Shown: piece after piece, positions 1-12,110 of the stretch
Position numbering within the stretch: position 1 is the stretch's first letter
How the letters are laid out: each line of letters starts with the position of its first letter
DNA from: Glossina fuscipes
Lineage: Eukaryota; Arthropoda; Insecta; Diptera; Glossinidae
NCBI RefSeq assembly: GCF_014805625.2
Contig: NW_023998610.1
Span: forward strand, 123,203-187,202
Direction of reading: 5' to 3'
Length of the DNA: 64,000 nucleotides
Made by a program: the position numbers and the translations under genes
The notes under the pieces: model-generated
Databases searched by the model: none
What the model was told of the DNA's origin: nothing
The model's input: only the letters and a program-made list of their open reading frames with translations

Positions 1-1534
1 TAATGAGGGGACTAGCGACAATACAATATATTGCAGTAATTTTTATGCAAAACTTTCACAATTGGCCAAACAACAATCATGTAGAAAGCGATTTGGATAA
101 GTTCCTACATATTTGGTATAAAGGTGTTGCTTCTTTACTAATTTTGAAGAAAGTTGCATAAGGTTAATTAAAAAATACATTTTACATTAATTTCCTATTC
201 GGAATAGGTTTAAGTGATGCTACATAAACAGTTTTCAGCATGCGAAGCGTAATGACTAATGATTAAACAAAACTTGAACCTTATAATAATTCATGTTGCA
301 GGAAATTGGAATATGCAGAGTTTTCATGAGCAGAAATGAAAATAGTTTTGAATTAGAAGCGTACTGTTACGTATGGTGAGCCGACCTTATGCTTATGGAT
401 AAGATGATGTGATAGAAAAGACGTAAAGAGAACTGTGCAATTTTCAATGCTTAGTGTTGCTGAAAAACCCAGCGACTGTAATTTAGTGCAAGAGTATCCC
501 CGATTAATATCAAATTGAAAAGTTTCACTTTTGTATTTTATGAAGGTGGTAATATATTTAGAGCCGGGGATGAATTTTTTTCCTCTCCCTGAGTAGCCCA
601 GCTACATTTGCAAAAAAAAAAATTATGAAATAACTAAAATTTATATCATTAACAGGACGTTACATAAAGGTCCTACTGTCCGTCGGTATTGTCCTCCTGT
701 CCGTCAGTCGGTCCGTTAAGTCATTGTCTGCGCTTACATTATCATGTGCTTTAGGTTTTCAGGGGAGCAAGAATTATACTACCCTTGCAATAATTACTTG
801 TATGCAAATGTTTCGGCATTCATTCGTTAGGCATTTTTGAGCTGGAAATATTTGAATTCAAGTTTAAGCTTGAAAATGGGTGAAACTTTGAAGTCTCTTG
901 AATATGGAGGTTTCTACTTTATTGCGTACTTCGTGCTTGTTTTTTCTCCCACAGGTGACTTATCTTTATAAAGGTTTCCAAATTTAAAAACAACATTTTT
1001 TCTCGCAACTCAAGCTTTTTCCCGGGTATATATAGATTTGTGTTTGTTTACTTGCTATTTAATTGACGAATAGTAAGCTGTGCAAATTAAGATGTACAAA
1101 TCATCTAAAATTTTTAAAATCTCACGCTTGGTGACGCTTAGTTTTGCTATGTGAGAATTGCATAATTTACTCTTCAAGCCAAAGTTTGAAAAAATTATTC
1201 ACAAGTTTTTTATTTGCAGTTCTAGAAACCAAGGCTTTACCATTCGTTTTGAGTGATTAATAGCATGGAATGTAGCGAAGCTACTTTGGAAAATTTCAGT
1301 TTGGGACGAAAGCGTTAAACTCTTTTAGTCTGCAACTTGCCATGTGCGTAGTTATTGTGCATACTCGTAATATTTCATACTCCTGTTCCTAGTTGAACAG
1401 CATTTGCGTATCGCAAAACAAAATCTTCTGTACAGGATCATATATCGTTAACGAAACTTCACTTGTTACAATATAAAGTGAGGTGGAGGCGAAATATCTC
1501 TACAACAATTGCCCACTGTTTCAACAGAACTCTA
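1..1534. other. Intergenic, no gene recognised
   Basis: AT-rich sequence with no convincing reading frame, RNA gene or splice-bounded exon. A stretch at about 672-715 repeats the motif GTCCGTC and may be a worn copy of the dispersed fly repeat listed at 8870-9420, but the match is too short to call. Confidence 0.5.
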
Positions 1535-1823
1535 ATAAAATTGAAATAAATCCATTCGTTTTAGGCTTAATAGAATGTTTATAGACTTTAAAGAGTCCGA
1601 TAATAAGAATAAATGATAGACAACATTTCGGTTTCTGCAAACAACTCTGAGAGGGTGAAACCACTAGTAATTGTATTTACATTGACTAAGCGTAATGAAG
1701 ATAAAATGGCTAGAGCAGCGGTTAGGAACATTTAAGCTTAACTCACCAAGTAATGCGGATGAATCAATAGTACCATTTATTACTTTGATTAAGAAGGAAG
1801 TCCCAAAAAGAAATCTACGTTTC

Positions 1824-3874
1824 TTAAGTGACGTGTAACGATAATAGAAGCAATCTACTTTCATAGGGGGTAAGAGAGGCAATCAGGCCCCAACCCCAAT
1901 TCCTAAGGGCAAACAGCAAGAATTGTTTTTGAACAGATTCAATTGAACCTACAAAGCACCTATACGAAGAAGACCACACAAAGGCGACATATTCAAGTAT
2001 AGGTCTAACGAAATACATGTACAACCTTTTCCTAGTATAAGGATCATCAAGCTCTTCGGGCCACCTTTTTATAAAACCAAGCGCGGACCTAGCTTTGCTA
2101 ATCGAGAGCTCAATATGCAAGTTAAAACGCAACCTATGGTCAAATAGAACGCCTAAATCTGTAATCGAATCGACGTCCTCCAACTTATGCGCATCAATAA
2201 AATACTGAGTAATGAATGACTTTCTTCTTGAGAATGAAAGCTTCTTACATTTACTCAGATTTAGTTTCAGGAGATTCAAAGAGCACCATGCAACAAAATT
2301 ATCCAAGTCACCTTGAAGCTGATGTGATTGCGATTCAACAGCGAAGGAGGAAAACAGTTTCACATCATCAGCATACATTAAGATCTGGCTGGAATTAACC
2401 ACCGATGGGAGATCGTTAATGTATAAACTAAATAAAATGGGACCTAAGTGACATCCTTGAGGTACGCCAGATATAACGGGAATTCATCCGAGGTGATAAA
2501 GTTGAACAAAACCCTGAAGGATCTGTTTTGCAGATAAGAGCTTATCCATTTCACTAAATAGAAAGGGAAGCCAGAAGCTTGGAGTTTAAAGATAAGTAAG
2601 TTACGGTTAAACGCTTTGCTTAAATCAGTGTATATCACATCTGTGCGAGAGCCACTAGAAAAAGCCTTGAAAACATGACAGGTAAACTCTAACAAGTTGG
2701 TGACTGTAGATCGCCCTTTCCGAAAGCCGTGCTGGTGCGGAGAAATATACGAATTAATGGCAAAGGCCAAATGCTGAGTCACAATACGCTCGAACAACTT
2801 GGGCAAGACACTCAACTTGGCTATGCCCCTGTAGTTCTCAACAAATTGTCTACTTCCACTCTTGTATATAGGAATAAGGAAACTACTCTTCCAACATGAA
2901 GGGAAAACACCTGAATACAAGGACATGTTAAAAATCTTTGAGATCACACCACACAACTCGACAGCGCAAGATTTAAGTACACATGATGGAATTCCTTCAG
3001 GTCCAGTCGAACAACTGTATTTTAGAGAACTCAACCCTTTGAAAACATCATCTTCCGAAATAACCAAGTTAGGTATTGAAACCGAGTTAGTTATTGGATA
3101 TGGGTAGTTTGCTGATAAATCGAAATTAGCAATCGAAAAGTTTCGTCGGAAATACTCAGCAAATAGATTTGAGATTTCAAAATCATCCGAGGAACCAGAG
3201 CCATTAAAAGAAACATGAAAGGGATATGTGGAAATTTTTCTTTTAGAGTTAACAAATTTAAATAAGAATTTAGGATTAGCAAACAGAGAGGATTTAATGA
3301 ACTGAAGGTATCTGCAGTAATAATGATGGTTGAGGGAGTTAAATCTATGCCTCGCCACCGAGTAAGCGACATAGTCGAGCGCAGAGCCACTTTTCGAATA
3401 TTTTTTGAATAGCGAGTTTTTTCTATTCTTGTGATATTTAATTGTCTTATTAAACCACGGGGTGCACCTGCTTCGAGGTCGACTATGCTTGATCGGAACA
3501 GATGCAGCAATAGCTAGATTTAATGTATTGTAGAACGATGGCAATAAGCTTTCAATACTACCGGTTAAGAAATCAAGCGTCAGATGTGAAAGACGATGTT
3601 TTAGTAATACAATATTGATTTTATGAAAATCATAATAATTATTTAAAAAAGTTTGATTTGGCACATTAAGGCAGTGCAACGAACCATCATTAATATGATG
3701 AAAGGAAATGCATATTGATGGATGATAAGGATCCTTAGGTAAACTAAAAGTTGGACAACGATTTACGTAAATCTCGGGAAAATTGGCAAAGCAGAGATCA
3801 AGCAGTCTACCATTACAATTAGGGGTACGATTATATTGACCCAAATTATGATCAAACAATTCACTAAAGAACAC
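1824..3874 (-). pseudogene. Reverse transcriptase part of ORF2, copy A (broken)
   Basis: Continuation of ORF2. From 3874 to about 2484 one long frame carries the linker and the RT fingers and palm (STGPEGIPSC, NYRGIAKLSVLPKLFERIV, HGFRKGRSTVTNL, YTDLSKAF). A 9-nt deletion relative to copy B removes the DMV residues after KAF. A 1-nt loss in a TTT run at about 2480 then shifts the frame just before the GVPQG block. The next frame (2402-1824) contains the catalytic YADD box (codons at about 2375-2364) and the C-terminal region with FIKRW and YTRKRLYMYFVRPILEY. So this copy keeps the catalytic aspartates that copy B has lost, but has its own frameshifts. Confidence 0.88.
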
Positions 3875-4420
3875 AACACAACAGCCCTATCAAACGTTGA
3901 AGTAGGAACAAACAGCCAGAATTATCAGTGTTACACCAAGTGTCTTGAGGCAAATTGAAGTCACCCAATGCAACGACCAAATCGGTGGGTCTAGACCGCT
4001 TGGCCACTTCACAAATGAGGGCAGCGTGTTTCTTATAAATGGAGATATCAGAATTTGGGGGAATATAGGAGCAGGTTATAAATAGATGTTTATCAGGCAT
4101 ATTCGCACGAATAACGATAAATTCAACGTCAGCAGAAGTGGGAAATTCAATTAAATTGGACGGGACTGACGCAGATATGGCAATTAATACACCACCACCA
4201 ATACGATTCACTCGATCATTTCTAAAGACTTGGAAAGAATTATGAAAAAGTTCCGACGAATGAAGATCGGGTTTTAGCCAAGTTTCAGTAAAGGCCAAAC
4301 AGAAAAACTCCGTGCTCACTGAATTTAGGAAAATAAAATGAATTTTTGAATTTAGGCCCCTAACATTTTAATATATGAGAGATAATGAGCCTATAGAAAC
4401 ATTTAGTTTCTGAAGGCGAC
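3864..4420 (-). pseudogene. Endonuclease part of ORF2, copy A (frameshifted)
   Basis: AP-endonuclease domain that nicks target DNA in non-LTR retrotransposition. Readable motifs are the N-terminal NVRGLN region upstream of 4319, FTETWL, GGGVLIAIS, CSYIPPNS and LGDFNLP, the Asp/Asn-bearing signature of this family. After CNTDNSGC the frame is lost because one G of a GG pair present in copy B is missing (about 3914). A second frame break just downstream (about 3870) is also present in copy B. Not functional as it stands. Confidence 0.85.
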
Positions 4421-4560
4421 AGGACTACTGATTTAATATTACGGGATCGTTCACGAGGTATAAATTCCTTAAGCAACGATCCAACTGGCCACAATGGTTT
4501 ATTGAACAACATGTCAATGTTTTCAGTCGGAATTAGCATTAGCCATAAGTAACAAGTAAG

Positions 4561-6881
4561 GCTGTTAAATTTGTATTTCGTTTCAAAATAAAATATTTCA
4601 TTATTCTTAGACGTTCATTTTTACACTCAACTTTGCAAAATTCTGCTGAATATATTGGGGTATAAAATTATTCCTCCTTTTGCCTCGCACATAGATTAAG
4701 TATTGGTTTAGTATTTTAAGTAGCTTAGGCTTAGGCCATATATGTGTATAATTTGTTGTATAATTTGTGCTTCCAATAGTTAGACTTGTTAGATTACGTG
4801 AATGGAATAAAAAAGGAATATAAATGAAAGGAAATGTCATTCCATGAATGTTCTTTCTCAAAGCTGTGGGCGCACTCGAATAAGGGAAATGCTAAATAGA
4901 ATACTTTTGTGGATAGTTGACTCTAGGAAAAGTCAATGAAACTGAGTAGATGCTAAAAAGTGGTATTTATAAGGGAGTAGGCGTGAGGTAAAACCTTTTG
5001 TAACGAACAGAAAGAAACAGTAAGATTATTATTAGAGAGTAAAGAGAGTCAATAAGAACGTCAACCTGTCCTGCCTCCAGCTTAAGCGGAGTCTCTGACC
5101 GTATCATGACAAACAGTCCCTGTATGGACAACCAGATAGTTACCTCAGCATTTTGTATCTTATAATATATATAATAAGCGGCAAATCAGTATCTTTGCTA
5201 AGTCAAAGAAATACACCAATCTGCAAATCTGCTCTTCCTCTCGGTATCGAATTTATACCGAATTTGAACTGTATCAACTTTCGGGATCGCAAGCCTCCGG
5301 AAATGGCTGAACAGAGAACTGAGTCGACCAAGAAATTATCGTTTTTTATTACATTAACAAAATTTATACGGAGCTTATGAGAAGTGTACAAAGGAGCAAA
5401 CGAATACAAGCGAACATCACTCAGTAGTAGGCACAAAACTAAAAACCTTTTCTAGTACTGTCGTTGCGATGTTAACATAGCACCAAGCTTATCGATTGAC
5501 TTTTTTCCTAGATTACAAGTGAGAGGAAACACAAAAGCAAATCTCAAGAGCTAAGTATCCCGTTTTCAATTAAAAACTTTATAGACATTTCTATAAGTCT
5601 CAATATATTTAAAAACATGTGTTTAAAATTAGATAACTATACTTTGCGAGCAAAGAATGTTTTCTTTCATCGGGTGAGAGTAGGGAATAGTTGCATCAAA
5701 GTTTTTCCTGTGCTTTCTTCCCCCAAAAGCCAGGTTCATTTAGTTTAGCCAGTTCATGCAATTATATTTCTGTGTATTCAACAAGAAAGCAGAATTTGTT
5801 ACCCGCTTGAAATACTTAGTCATACATATGTACAACATCTATTGCTACGTGCTTCTGTCTTAAAAGATATTTAGGCAGTCAGTTAGTTCCCGTACGTGAA
5901 GAAGTTCTAGTAATCGTTAAAAAACTTTTTTATTATCATAAATTGTTTTTAGCTGTTAAAAGTCAATGACACTAGTCAGAATATGTCTAACACTTGGACA
6001 CACGCACGCAAAAAACACTTGACAAACAAGCGAATATGCTTTTAATAAGTTTGTGATATTCATCATTGCGTTGAACTTTTCGATGGACTGATTGAACTGG
6101 GCCCGGACATGGTTTGTTTTTCAGCTAAAAGATTTTTGTCTATCTAGAACTCTAAACATTCATGTCTACTTCCAGATAAAGATATGCGTATCAAATTTTT
6201 CATTTTTCTGTATCAAGTGTAGGTAAGTGTAGATAATCGATCGAAAGGAGGATAAACAAATGTAATAAGATCGTAGTTGCAACTTATGCTGTTCGCTTGC
6301 GTACGGAGAACTTTTAGAGAAACCGGTAACGTTTGCACTTCGATAGCGATCTTTGAAAGAATATGAGTTCCATCAACTTTATTGAATGTTTTAAGACGTT
6401 CACAATTTTTGTTATTGGTGTTTTTTTCATTAAAATAATTTGAGTCGGATGAAAAGACTTAAAGCTTTGTTTGTAACGCAATTCCCGTAAGTACAGAGAA
6501 GGGTTTTTCTTAATACTTTATATGCAAGGAGCTTCGATATCACCTGTAGTTCTTTTGTCCCGTCATCAATGCTTTCACAATAGTTCATTATGAGACGTTG
6601 ACCGCCTTCGACTTTGCTGCACTTTTTGTATATTTGCCGATTTGTTTATTGTTTTCTATAATCTACCATATAATACCATCATGCGTACTTATAAAAAGTG
6701 CAATTGACATTTACTTTACGCCTTGAACTGTTAACCGACGGATATTAATAGGAGTTCATGTCAAAGGTAGTAATCACCACTAAAATGTTGATTTCATATA
6801 TTCCTTTTATATATTATACTATCAAACACAATTTCAATGCCACAAACAGCTTTGTAGGTAACTTTAGTTGCAACCAAGTTC

Positions 6882-6884
<3 letters not shown>
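4561..6884. other. Intergenic, no gene recognised
   Basis: No supported gene. The stretch 4960-5110 has a TATTTATAAGGG motif followed by short AGAGAGTAAAGAGAG-type sequence and could be a remnant of an LTR or promoter, but there is no partner LTR to prove it. Short frames at 5153-5436 lie on opposite strands of one another and show no recognisable protein. Confidence 0.4.
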
Positions 6885-6924
<40 letters not shown>

Positions 6925-6954
6925 ATCTCTCTATCTCTCTCTCTCTCTCTCTCT
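6885..6954. repeat. (CT)n microsatellite, about 70 bp
   Basis: Nearly pure CT dinucleotide run interrupted twice by CTAT units. On the minus strand it reads (GA)n. The apparent Ser-Leu open frames across it come from the repeat and are not genes. Confidence 0.97.
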
Positions 6955-7439
6955 GAAAAGAATAGACAATATATTATACAAAATAAAGGAATAGTTGTAT
7001 ACGTACGTAAAACTACAAAGCATAGTTGCAGATATAACCAGATGTATGCTCAAAGGGGCGCAGCCGACTAAAACTTTTAATTTTTCGTTGAAAAAATCTC
7101 TAAAAACCAGTTACTGCCATCAGTTAAAGTCTAGCGTCGTCTAAGATATCAAGTCTTTAGTGTAACTGCGAATGCTGACTATTGTACATTTATATGATGT
7201 CTGTTTACAAAATGTTTGAAGTTTGCTTCTGAGAAGCTTCTTCAGCTTCATTTGGCTAGTCGCTACATCCTTACCAAACTCGAAACTACCTATTACTGCC
7301 AAATCCCAAAACTTTTTTTACCTTTTGGCTTAATGTGCCTATCACATTATTCCGTTTCATTTCATATCACTTTGTAAAAATGTGTGAGTAGCTCTTTGAT
7401 AACGCCACTCTTCATATACTCACTCAATTCCAGCAGAGT
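6955..7439. other. Intergenic, no gene recognised
   Basis: AT-rich sequence between the CT tract and the first dispersed-repeat copy. No gene, RNA or clear repeat seen. Confidence 0.4.
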
Positions 7440-7575
7440 GCGGGTAATACATAGCGCTCGTCCTAGACTCAAAGCACGTCAGCGCATCAAATTTCATCAA
7501 AATATTTTGAACCAATGCAACCTGAAGAGCTTGCGGACAGACAGGCTTAGATCGAGTCAGAAACTGATTCTGTAA
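7440..7575 (-). repeat. Dispersed fly repeat, copy 1 (GTCTGTCC family)
   Basis: Read on the minus strand it gives, in order, a CAGAATCAG block, CTGTCTGTCCG, a GGTTGCA block, GATGAAATTTGATGC, then ACGTGCTTTGA and ACGAGCGCT. The same ordered blocks occur in the plus-strand copy at 41740-42130. This is a short non-autonomous repeat and not a gene. Confidence 0.8.
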
Positions 7576-7779
7576 GTAAATCAGAGAGAGCTTCGGATTT
7601 GTAACGAAAATTTTAAATAAATCTAGGACAAGTTACATAAGTTACTCATTTAAGCGTAAAGCAGACAGTTAGGGAAATTCTTTCGTGAGGAATCGATCAT
7701 TGGCCCGTTCGACCCAATGTAGTGTCGTGTAGCTAAAGGTGTGAAAGCACACACTACAAGTCGCTTTCATTTAAAATGG

Positions 7780-8060
7780 ACATTTCATATTCCCTTCAGA
7801 ACTGTTTTAATTTTTTGGAATTACACATTATATGGGAAGTAACTGAAAAAATGATTCGATCTGAACTATTTTCAATAATGTTCATCCTTCGGCCAAAACA
7901 TCAAATCTCAACGAAATTTATCAAAAGCTGCGGCTTATAGGTTGAACTCAAACATACGTAGGCAGATAGGCAGATAAACCTCAGAGAATGATTCTGAATT
8001 GATCGGTATAATAAAAGGCATGTCTATCTCAACCACTCGTGGATGTTGTATACAATCTCA
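7780..8060 (-). repeat. Dispersed fly repeat, copy 2
   Basis: Minus-strand copy of the same family. It shares the GATTCTGAATTGAT block, a degraded CTGTC-type tract and the block TTGAAAATAGTTC followed by CCCATATAA with the copy at 8870-9420. It lies in the same orientation as, and directly beside, copy 1. Confidence 0.7.
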
Positions 8061-8869
8061 CAAACTTAATATACGCTTGTACCACGAGTTAAATTATATA
8101 ATATACTGTATCGTTAGATCTAAATTAGTAAAATTACGTAAATAATTTATAAATTAAATTTGAAATAAACCGTCTCTCTCTCTTTTCGCGGTTTTCTTTT
8201 CTTCCTTTTTTGTTTTATTTGTTTTTATCCACACACAAAAACCTGTGATCTGCCAATTGCCATAGTTTCCTAACAAGTTGAAAAAGTTGATTGGAGCCTC
8301 ATACGCAAAATAGGATTAACGCGTCATTGCATTTCTTGCCCAACTGTTGTCTGTATATTAATGATGAAAAAATTTTAAATGTTTTTTCACAAAGCGATGA
8401 AATCACTTGTATTGGTTTCAGAGCAAAGGCTTTAAAATAAAAACTTGGGTCCTATATATGTATGGCAATAGCTAGATTTAATTTTCGAGCTTTTTACTTG
8501 GCGTATGCACAATAGCTCGTCAGTATTCTACAAATCACGCGAAAACTAAATAGTTTGCATTCGTATTGGGTCTTCGGGGTTAGTATTACTTAGTTAAATT
8601 AAGTTACATATATGCGAGAAAGCAAATGTAAATAGAAAGCAAAATGATTCTTAATAATAATTATTATGGTAAAAGTCAGCATTTGCAATTGACCGCTAAG
8701 TATAAGTGATGATAACTGAAATGAATTCACTCAGATGACCAAAAAGTATTTACATAATGTTTCTCTAGTTGATGTTAAATCATTTTCGATTTGCTTAGCG
8801 CGCGCAAGTACTCTACTGACCACTCTTTTTGAAGCAATGTAACTCATTTATTTCATTCTTTCATTTTAT

Positions 8870-9420
8870 ACCTGTCACCCAAGGATGAGTACACCACGCC
8901 CATCGAATTTTATATTGTATCAAAATTTTATTTTAAAAGCCTACACCACTTGTGGTAGAGGGTACATTAACTTAGTGTGGTATGCAACACGCAGAACAGC
9001 TTAAGCTGAACCCATCTTTTAGTATCCCGGTCGATGCAGAATCATTATATGAATTGATCTAAGCCTGTCTGTCCGTCTGTCCATCTGTCTCATGTCTGTT
9101 CATGCAAAGTTGTGTTCAAGCTGCAGGTTGCAATTTTTAAGATGTTTTCATTGAAATATGGTGCAATCATGTGTTTTGGTGCATGCACGAACGCTATTGA
9201 AAATAGTTCGGATTCGTCCACTTTGTTGACCAATACCCATATAACGCCCTACTCTCAAAAGCCGTTATATGGGAAAAAATTATAATTTTCAAAATTTCTC
9301 GACTTAAATGGCTAAGTGGTTGTATTTCGACATTCTGAATTTCTATGAAAACTTTTTTTAAATTGGACAGCCTACGCCTCTTTTCAGATCCTACCCTATA
9401 TGAGGACTTGCACGAAAATG
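8870..9420 (+). repeat. Dispersed fly repeat, copy 3 (longest)
   Basis: Starts with TTTATACCTGTCACCCAAGG and runs through GGTAGAGGGTACATTAAC, AACACGCAGAA, GAATTGATCTAAGCC, GTCTGTCCGTCTGTCC, TTTTTAAGATGTTTTC, TTGAAAATAGTTCGGA and CCCATATAACG. The order (a GGGTATATTAA-like start, a CACGCAGAAG block, a CTGTCCGTCTGTC block, then AAGATAT and AAATTT) is that of an abundant repeat type known from many fly genomes. I cannot assign a superfamily from the sequence. Confidence 0.8.
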
Positions 9421-11819
9421 TTTTTTTTGTTCAGAAAAGACGAACTTTAATATTTTGTGATAAAAATTAATCCACACTACTATTTTATACGAAAATTAAC
9501 TACGCTGAATTTTGAATCTTGCTACAATTTTTGAACATCTTGGACAAGACCATTCTTACAAAAAGTAGCTCTTTACTTGCAAAGAGGTTTAATTTTTAAT
9601 ATACACTTCAGTTGCTATAAAAACAACGTGTAATCTTTTTATGGCAAAATAAGGATATTGTTAGACAATACGGTGTAGGGTATTTAGTGCTTTAATTTGT
9701 TTTTACAATAAAAATAAATTTATTTTGTTTCACAAAATACGGTATGGTTTCATTGTTACCTTTTTTGTACGGTTTTCTGGGAAAATATTTGGACTTTTTT
9801 CATTTTACACGATTATTTTATGTTGTGAAACATATCTTCAAATTTAGTATAAATTGCATTTATTTTTCTACTCATTTTTTTTGCGCAGAATTTTAAGAAT
9901 CTCATATACAGTGTGAAAAAGAGAGATGTTTATACAGAACAATGAGCTAACATATTAATCAATAATAGCAACCGATAGCAGAGACAACTGCATGAAACTA
10001 AACGATCTACATAAGTAAATGATTACAATAAGCAGATATATGTATGTATACGTTTTAATAAAAATAAAATTATGTTTCAAACATTACTAATAATTAAATG
10101 GAAGAAATTTTTTGTTTATAAATCAATCAATGAGCACAGGACATCTTTTTGCTTGTTCATGGTCTATTAAGCGAACCTTTTTCTTTTGCTTAGTAAACAT
10201 TGTTGCGTTTATTGTGTATTCTGTCAAAAAGTTGTCATTTCAATGCGTTATATTGTTAATCAAAGTCAAACAAAAGTTCACAGGAGGGAAAGTTCAAAGT
10301 TATGAAAGATATAACATTTTAAGAGATGGGAGAAAAAGAAAAAAGTTATAAAATTTATGATTTAATGGGAGCTTAATGTAAACATGAAATGAGTAGAATA
10401 AAACGTTAAAAATATATCAAGGTCTTCTGCTTTTTATATCCACATAAACGTACTATAGCTTTGTAACGGTCGGTCATACCAAATCTTTCGCTAACGAATA
10501 CGATGTGCCAGGCGACCAAGAAGAAAGCTCGAAAAGTCCTTTGCTTAGAACAGCTGATTTGAAAACGTGAAAAAACTTTGCTTTAGTCCATAAAAATTGG
10601 CGCCGACCAGAAGGCAAAACGAAAAAACCGAATAAAAAATAAATTTGTTGGTAATGATGCCGAAGAAATGTACTTCAGTCAAAAATAAAAAAATTCCATT
10701 TTAAATTTATTAAAAAAGCTGTAAGGTATGGAGGAAGATGGAGTTGGAGGAGATATGGAGCTACTTTCGTCGGTCTGAAACATCTCGCAAAGCGGTGTGA
10801 GCAGATTTGCATACAAAAACTTCATGGAAACTGTAATGTTGCCGCACGTCAAAGAAAGTATCCCGCTGTATAGAAGTTTCAGAAGGATAATGAAACATGC
10901 GATACTTTTCAACTAAATTTCTTTTAAGTTTTTGTTGATAGCTGACAAAATTTTTATATATAGAAATTTTGCTACTTTGTAACTAAACGATGAAAATAAT
11001 ATAAAATAGGAAGAAAATGGAAAAGAATTGTCGCCAACAACATAAAACGCACGCTTATTTTTCTATCCACCTCTGTATATTTTTTATACTCATTTCTATA
11101 AATATTTCTATATTGTCTTTTTCCGTTTCCATGAGTCAGTAGATCAACAACAGATGACTTCGTTGTTGAGTAAAAAAGGTTGAATGTGAACACGAGATTC
11201 GTTGTTTGCACCTTAATAAAGTTGACAGACAGCGTGATTATGTGCACGTATATATACATATATATATGCACATTATGACGTCTGCCACGTAACTAAATTC
11301 ATTTTTATCCTTTCCGTGCTTCAATTAATTTTCGTATGCTATTTTATTATCTTGACTCTTGAGGACAAAGGATATTGCCGTTGCTTACAAAATGTTGGTT
11401 CTTTAAAAACAAGCAAACGTCAAACGTCAACGTATTTTCCACTTTTTTTTTTTTAATTAAGTAATAAGAAAAAAACTATGACTATAGTGATATGTAATGC
11501 AATAAAATAGAGATTATCTTTCTTCATCGAAAAAAAGAGAGTTAATAAAGGATACATAATTAATGCGCAAAATTCATTCCATACATTTCACCTTCACTGT
11601 TTGAATTCCTCGATGCTCGATATGAAAAGCAACACCAGTTGATTTCCAGACAAATAGTACACTCACGAACAATAAATTTCCCGACATAGAAGAAATTGTT
11701 GATATTGTAACGTAAAACGCTCCTTCCGAATTTACGTTCTTCTCCTTCTTTTTTGGGATTAAATGTGTGTTTGTGTATCACTGACTTGCGATTTTTAGGA
11801 TAGCAAAAGCAATTTTTTT
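9421..11819. other. Intergenic, no gene recognised
   Basis: Very AT-rich. Frames at 10112-10351, 10679-10912 and 10972-11271 are low in complexity and show no domain, splice or start context that would support a gene. A short (TA)n tract lies at about 11249-11266. Confidence 0.45.
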
Positions 11820-12110
11820 TTATACTCTTTCTGGAGGGATATTTACAAATTATTTACAGACCTTTACATTTACAATGCTTCTTGTGGTATTGTCCATTCG
11901 ATTCGACTGACTTTACCTTGCGAAAATATACTGCTCAAATAGCCTTTTACAAGTGAGTTACATGTATTTAACTTCATTCTGACTTTTTCTGTTAATCGCT
12001 TTTCTCGCGAAATGTTCTGCTAATGCTTTTTAATCTTTTCAACAATTGCCAGCTGCATGGGGCAGATGAAGCGTTATGAATGTTTGTTTGGTTTTATTAT
12101 TTTTGGAATT
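11820..12110 (+). repeat. Dispersed repeat family X, copy 1
   Basis: Shares ordered blocks with the repeats at 25034-25430 and 56515-56880: spaced ATTTACAA motifs, TGTCCATTCGA (TCTTGTCCGTTCGAA in copy 2), then TTGCCAGCTGCAT followed by a G-rich spacer, ATGAATGT and TTGGTTTT. All three copies run in the same direction. No protein is encoded. It may be the end of an LTR element or a non-autonomous repeat. Confidence 0.6.

Larger units (their letters stand above)
1535..4560 (-). mobile_element. CR1-like non-LTR retrotransposon, 5'-truncated copy A
   Basis: Minus-strand copy of the element at 15900-20535, matching it closely from near the end of ORF1 to near the end of ORF2. The homology fades on the 5' side at about 4545-4560, so the PHD-finger part of ORF1 is absent, as expected for 5' truncation during target-primed reverse transcription. 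On the 3' side it fades near 1535, and the 3' UTR and short-repeat tail of copy B are not recognisable. The endonuclease, RT and C-terminal parts follow in order but in several frames. I assign CR1 from the RT motifs, the PHD-type ORF1 of copy B and its short-repeat tail. Another Jockey-group clade is possible. Confidence 0.88.

Noticed and set aside
4960..5110. LTR- or promoter-like stretch with TATTTATAAGGG
   Set aside because: No second LTR, primer-binding site or target duplication could be seen.
6758..7071. Two overlapping open frames rich in Leu-Ser across the CT tract
   Set aside because: They exist only because a (CT)n repeat has no stop codons. There is no domain or splice support.
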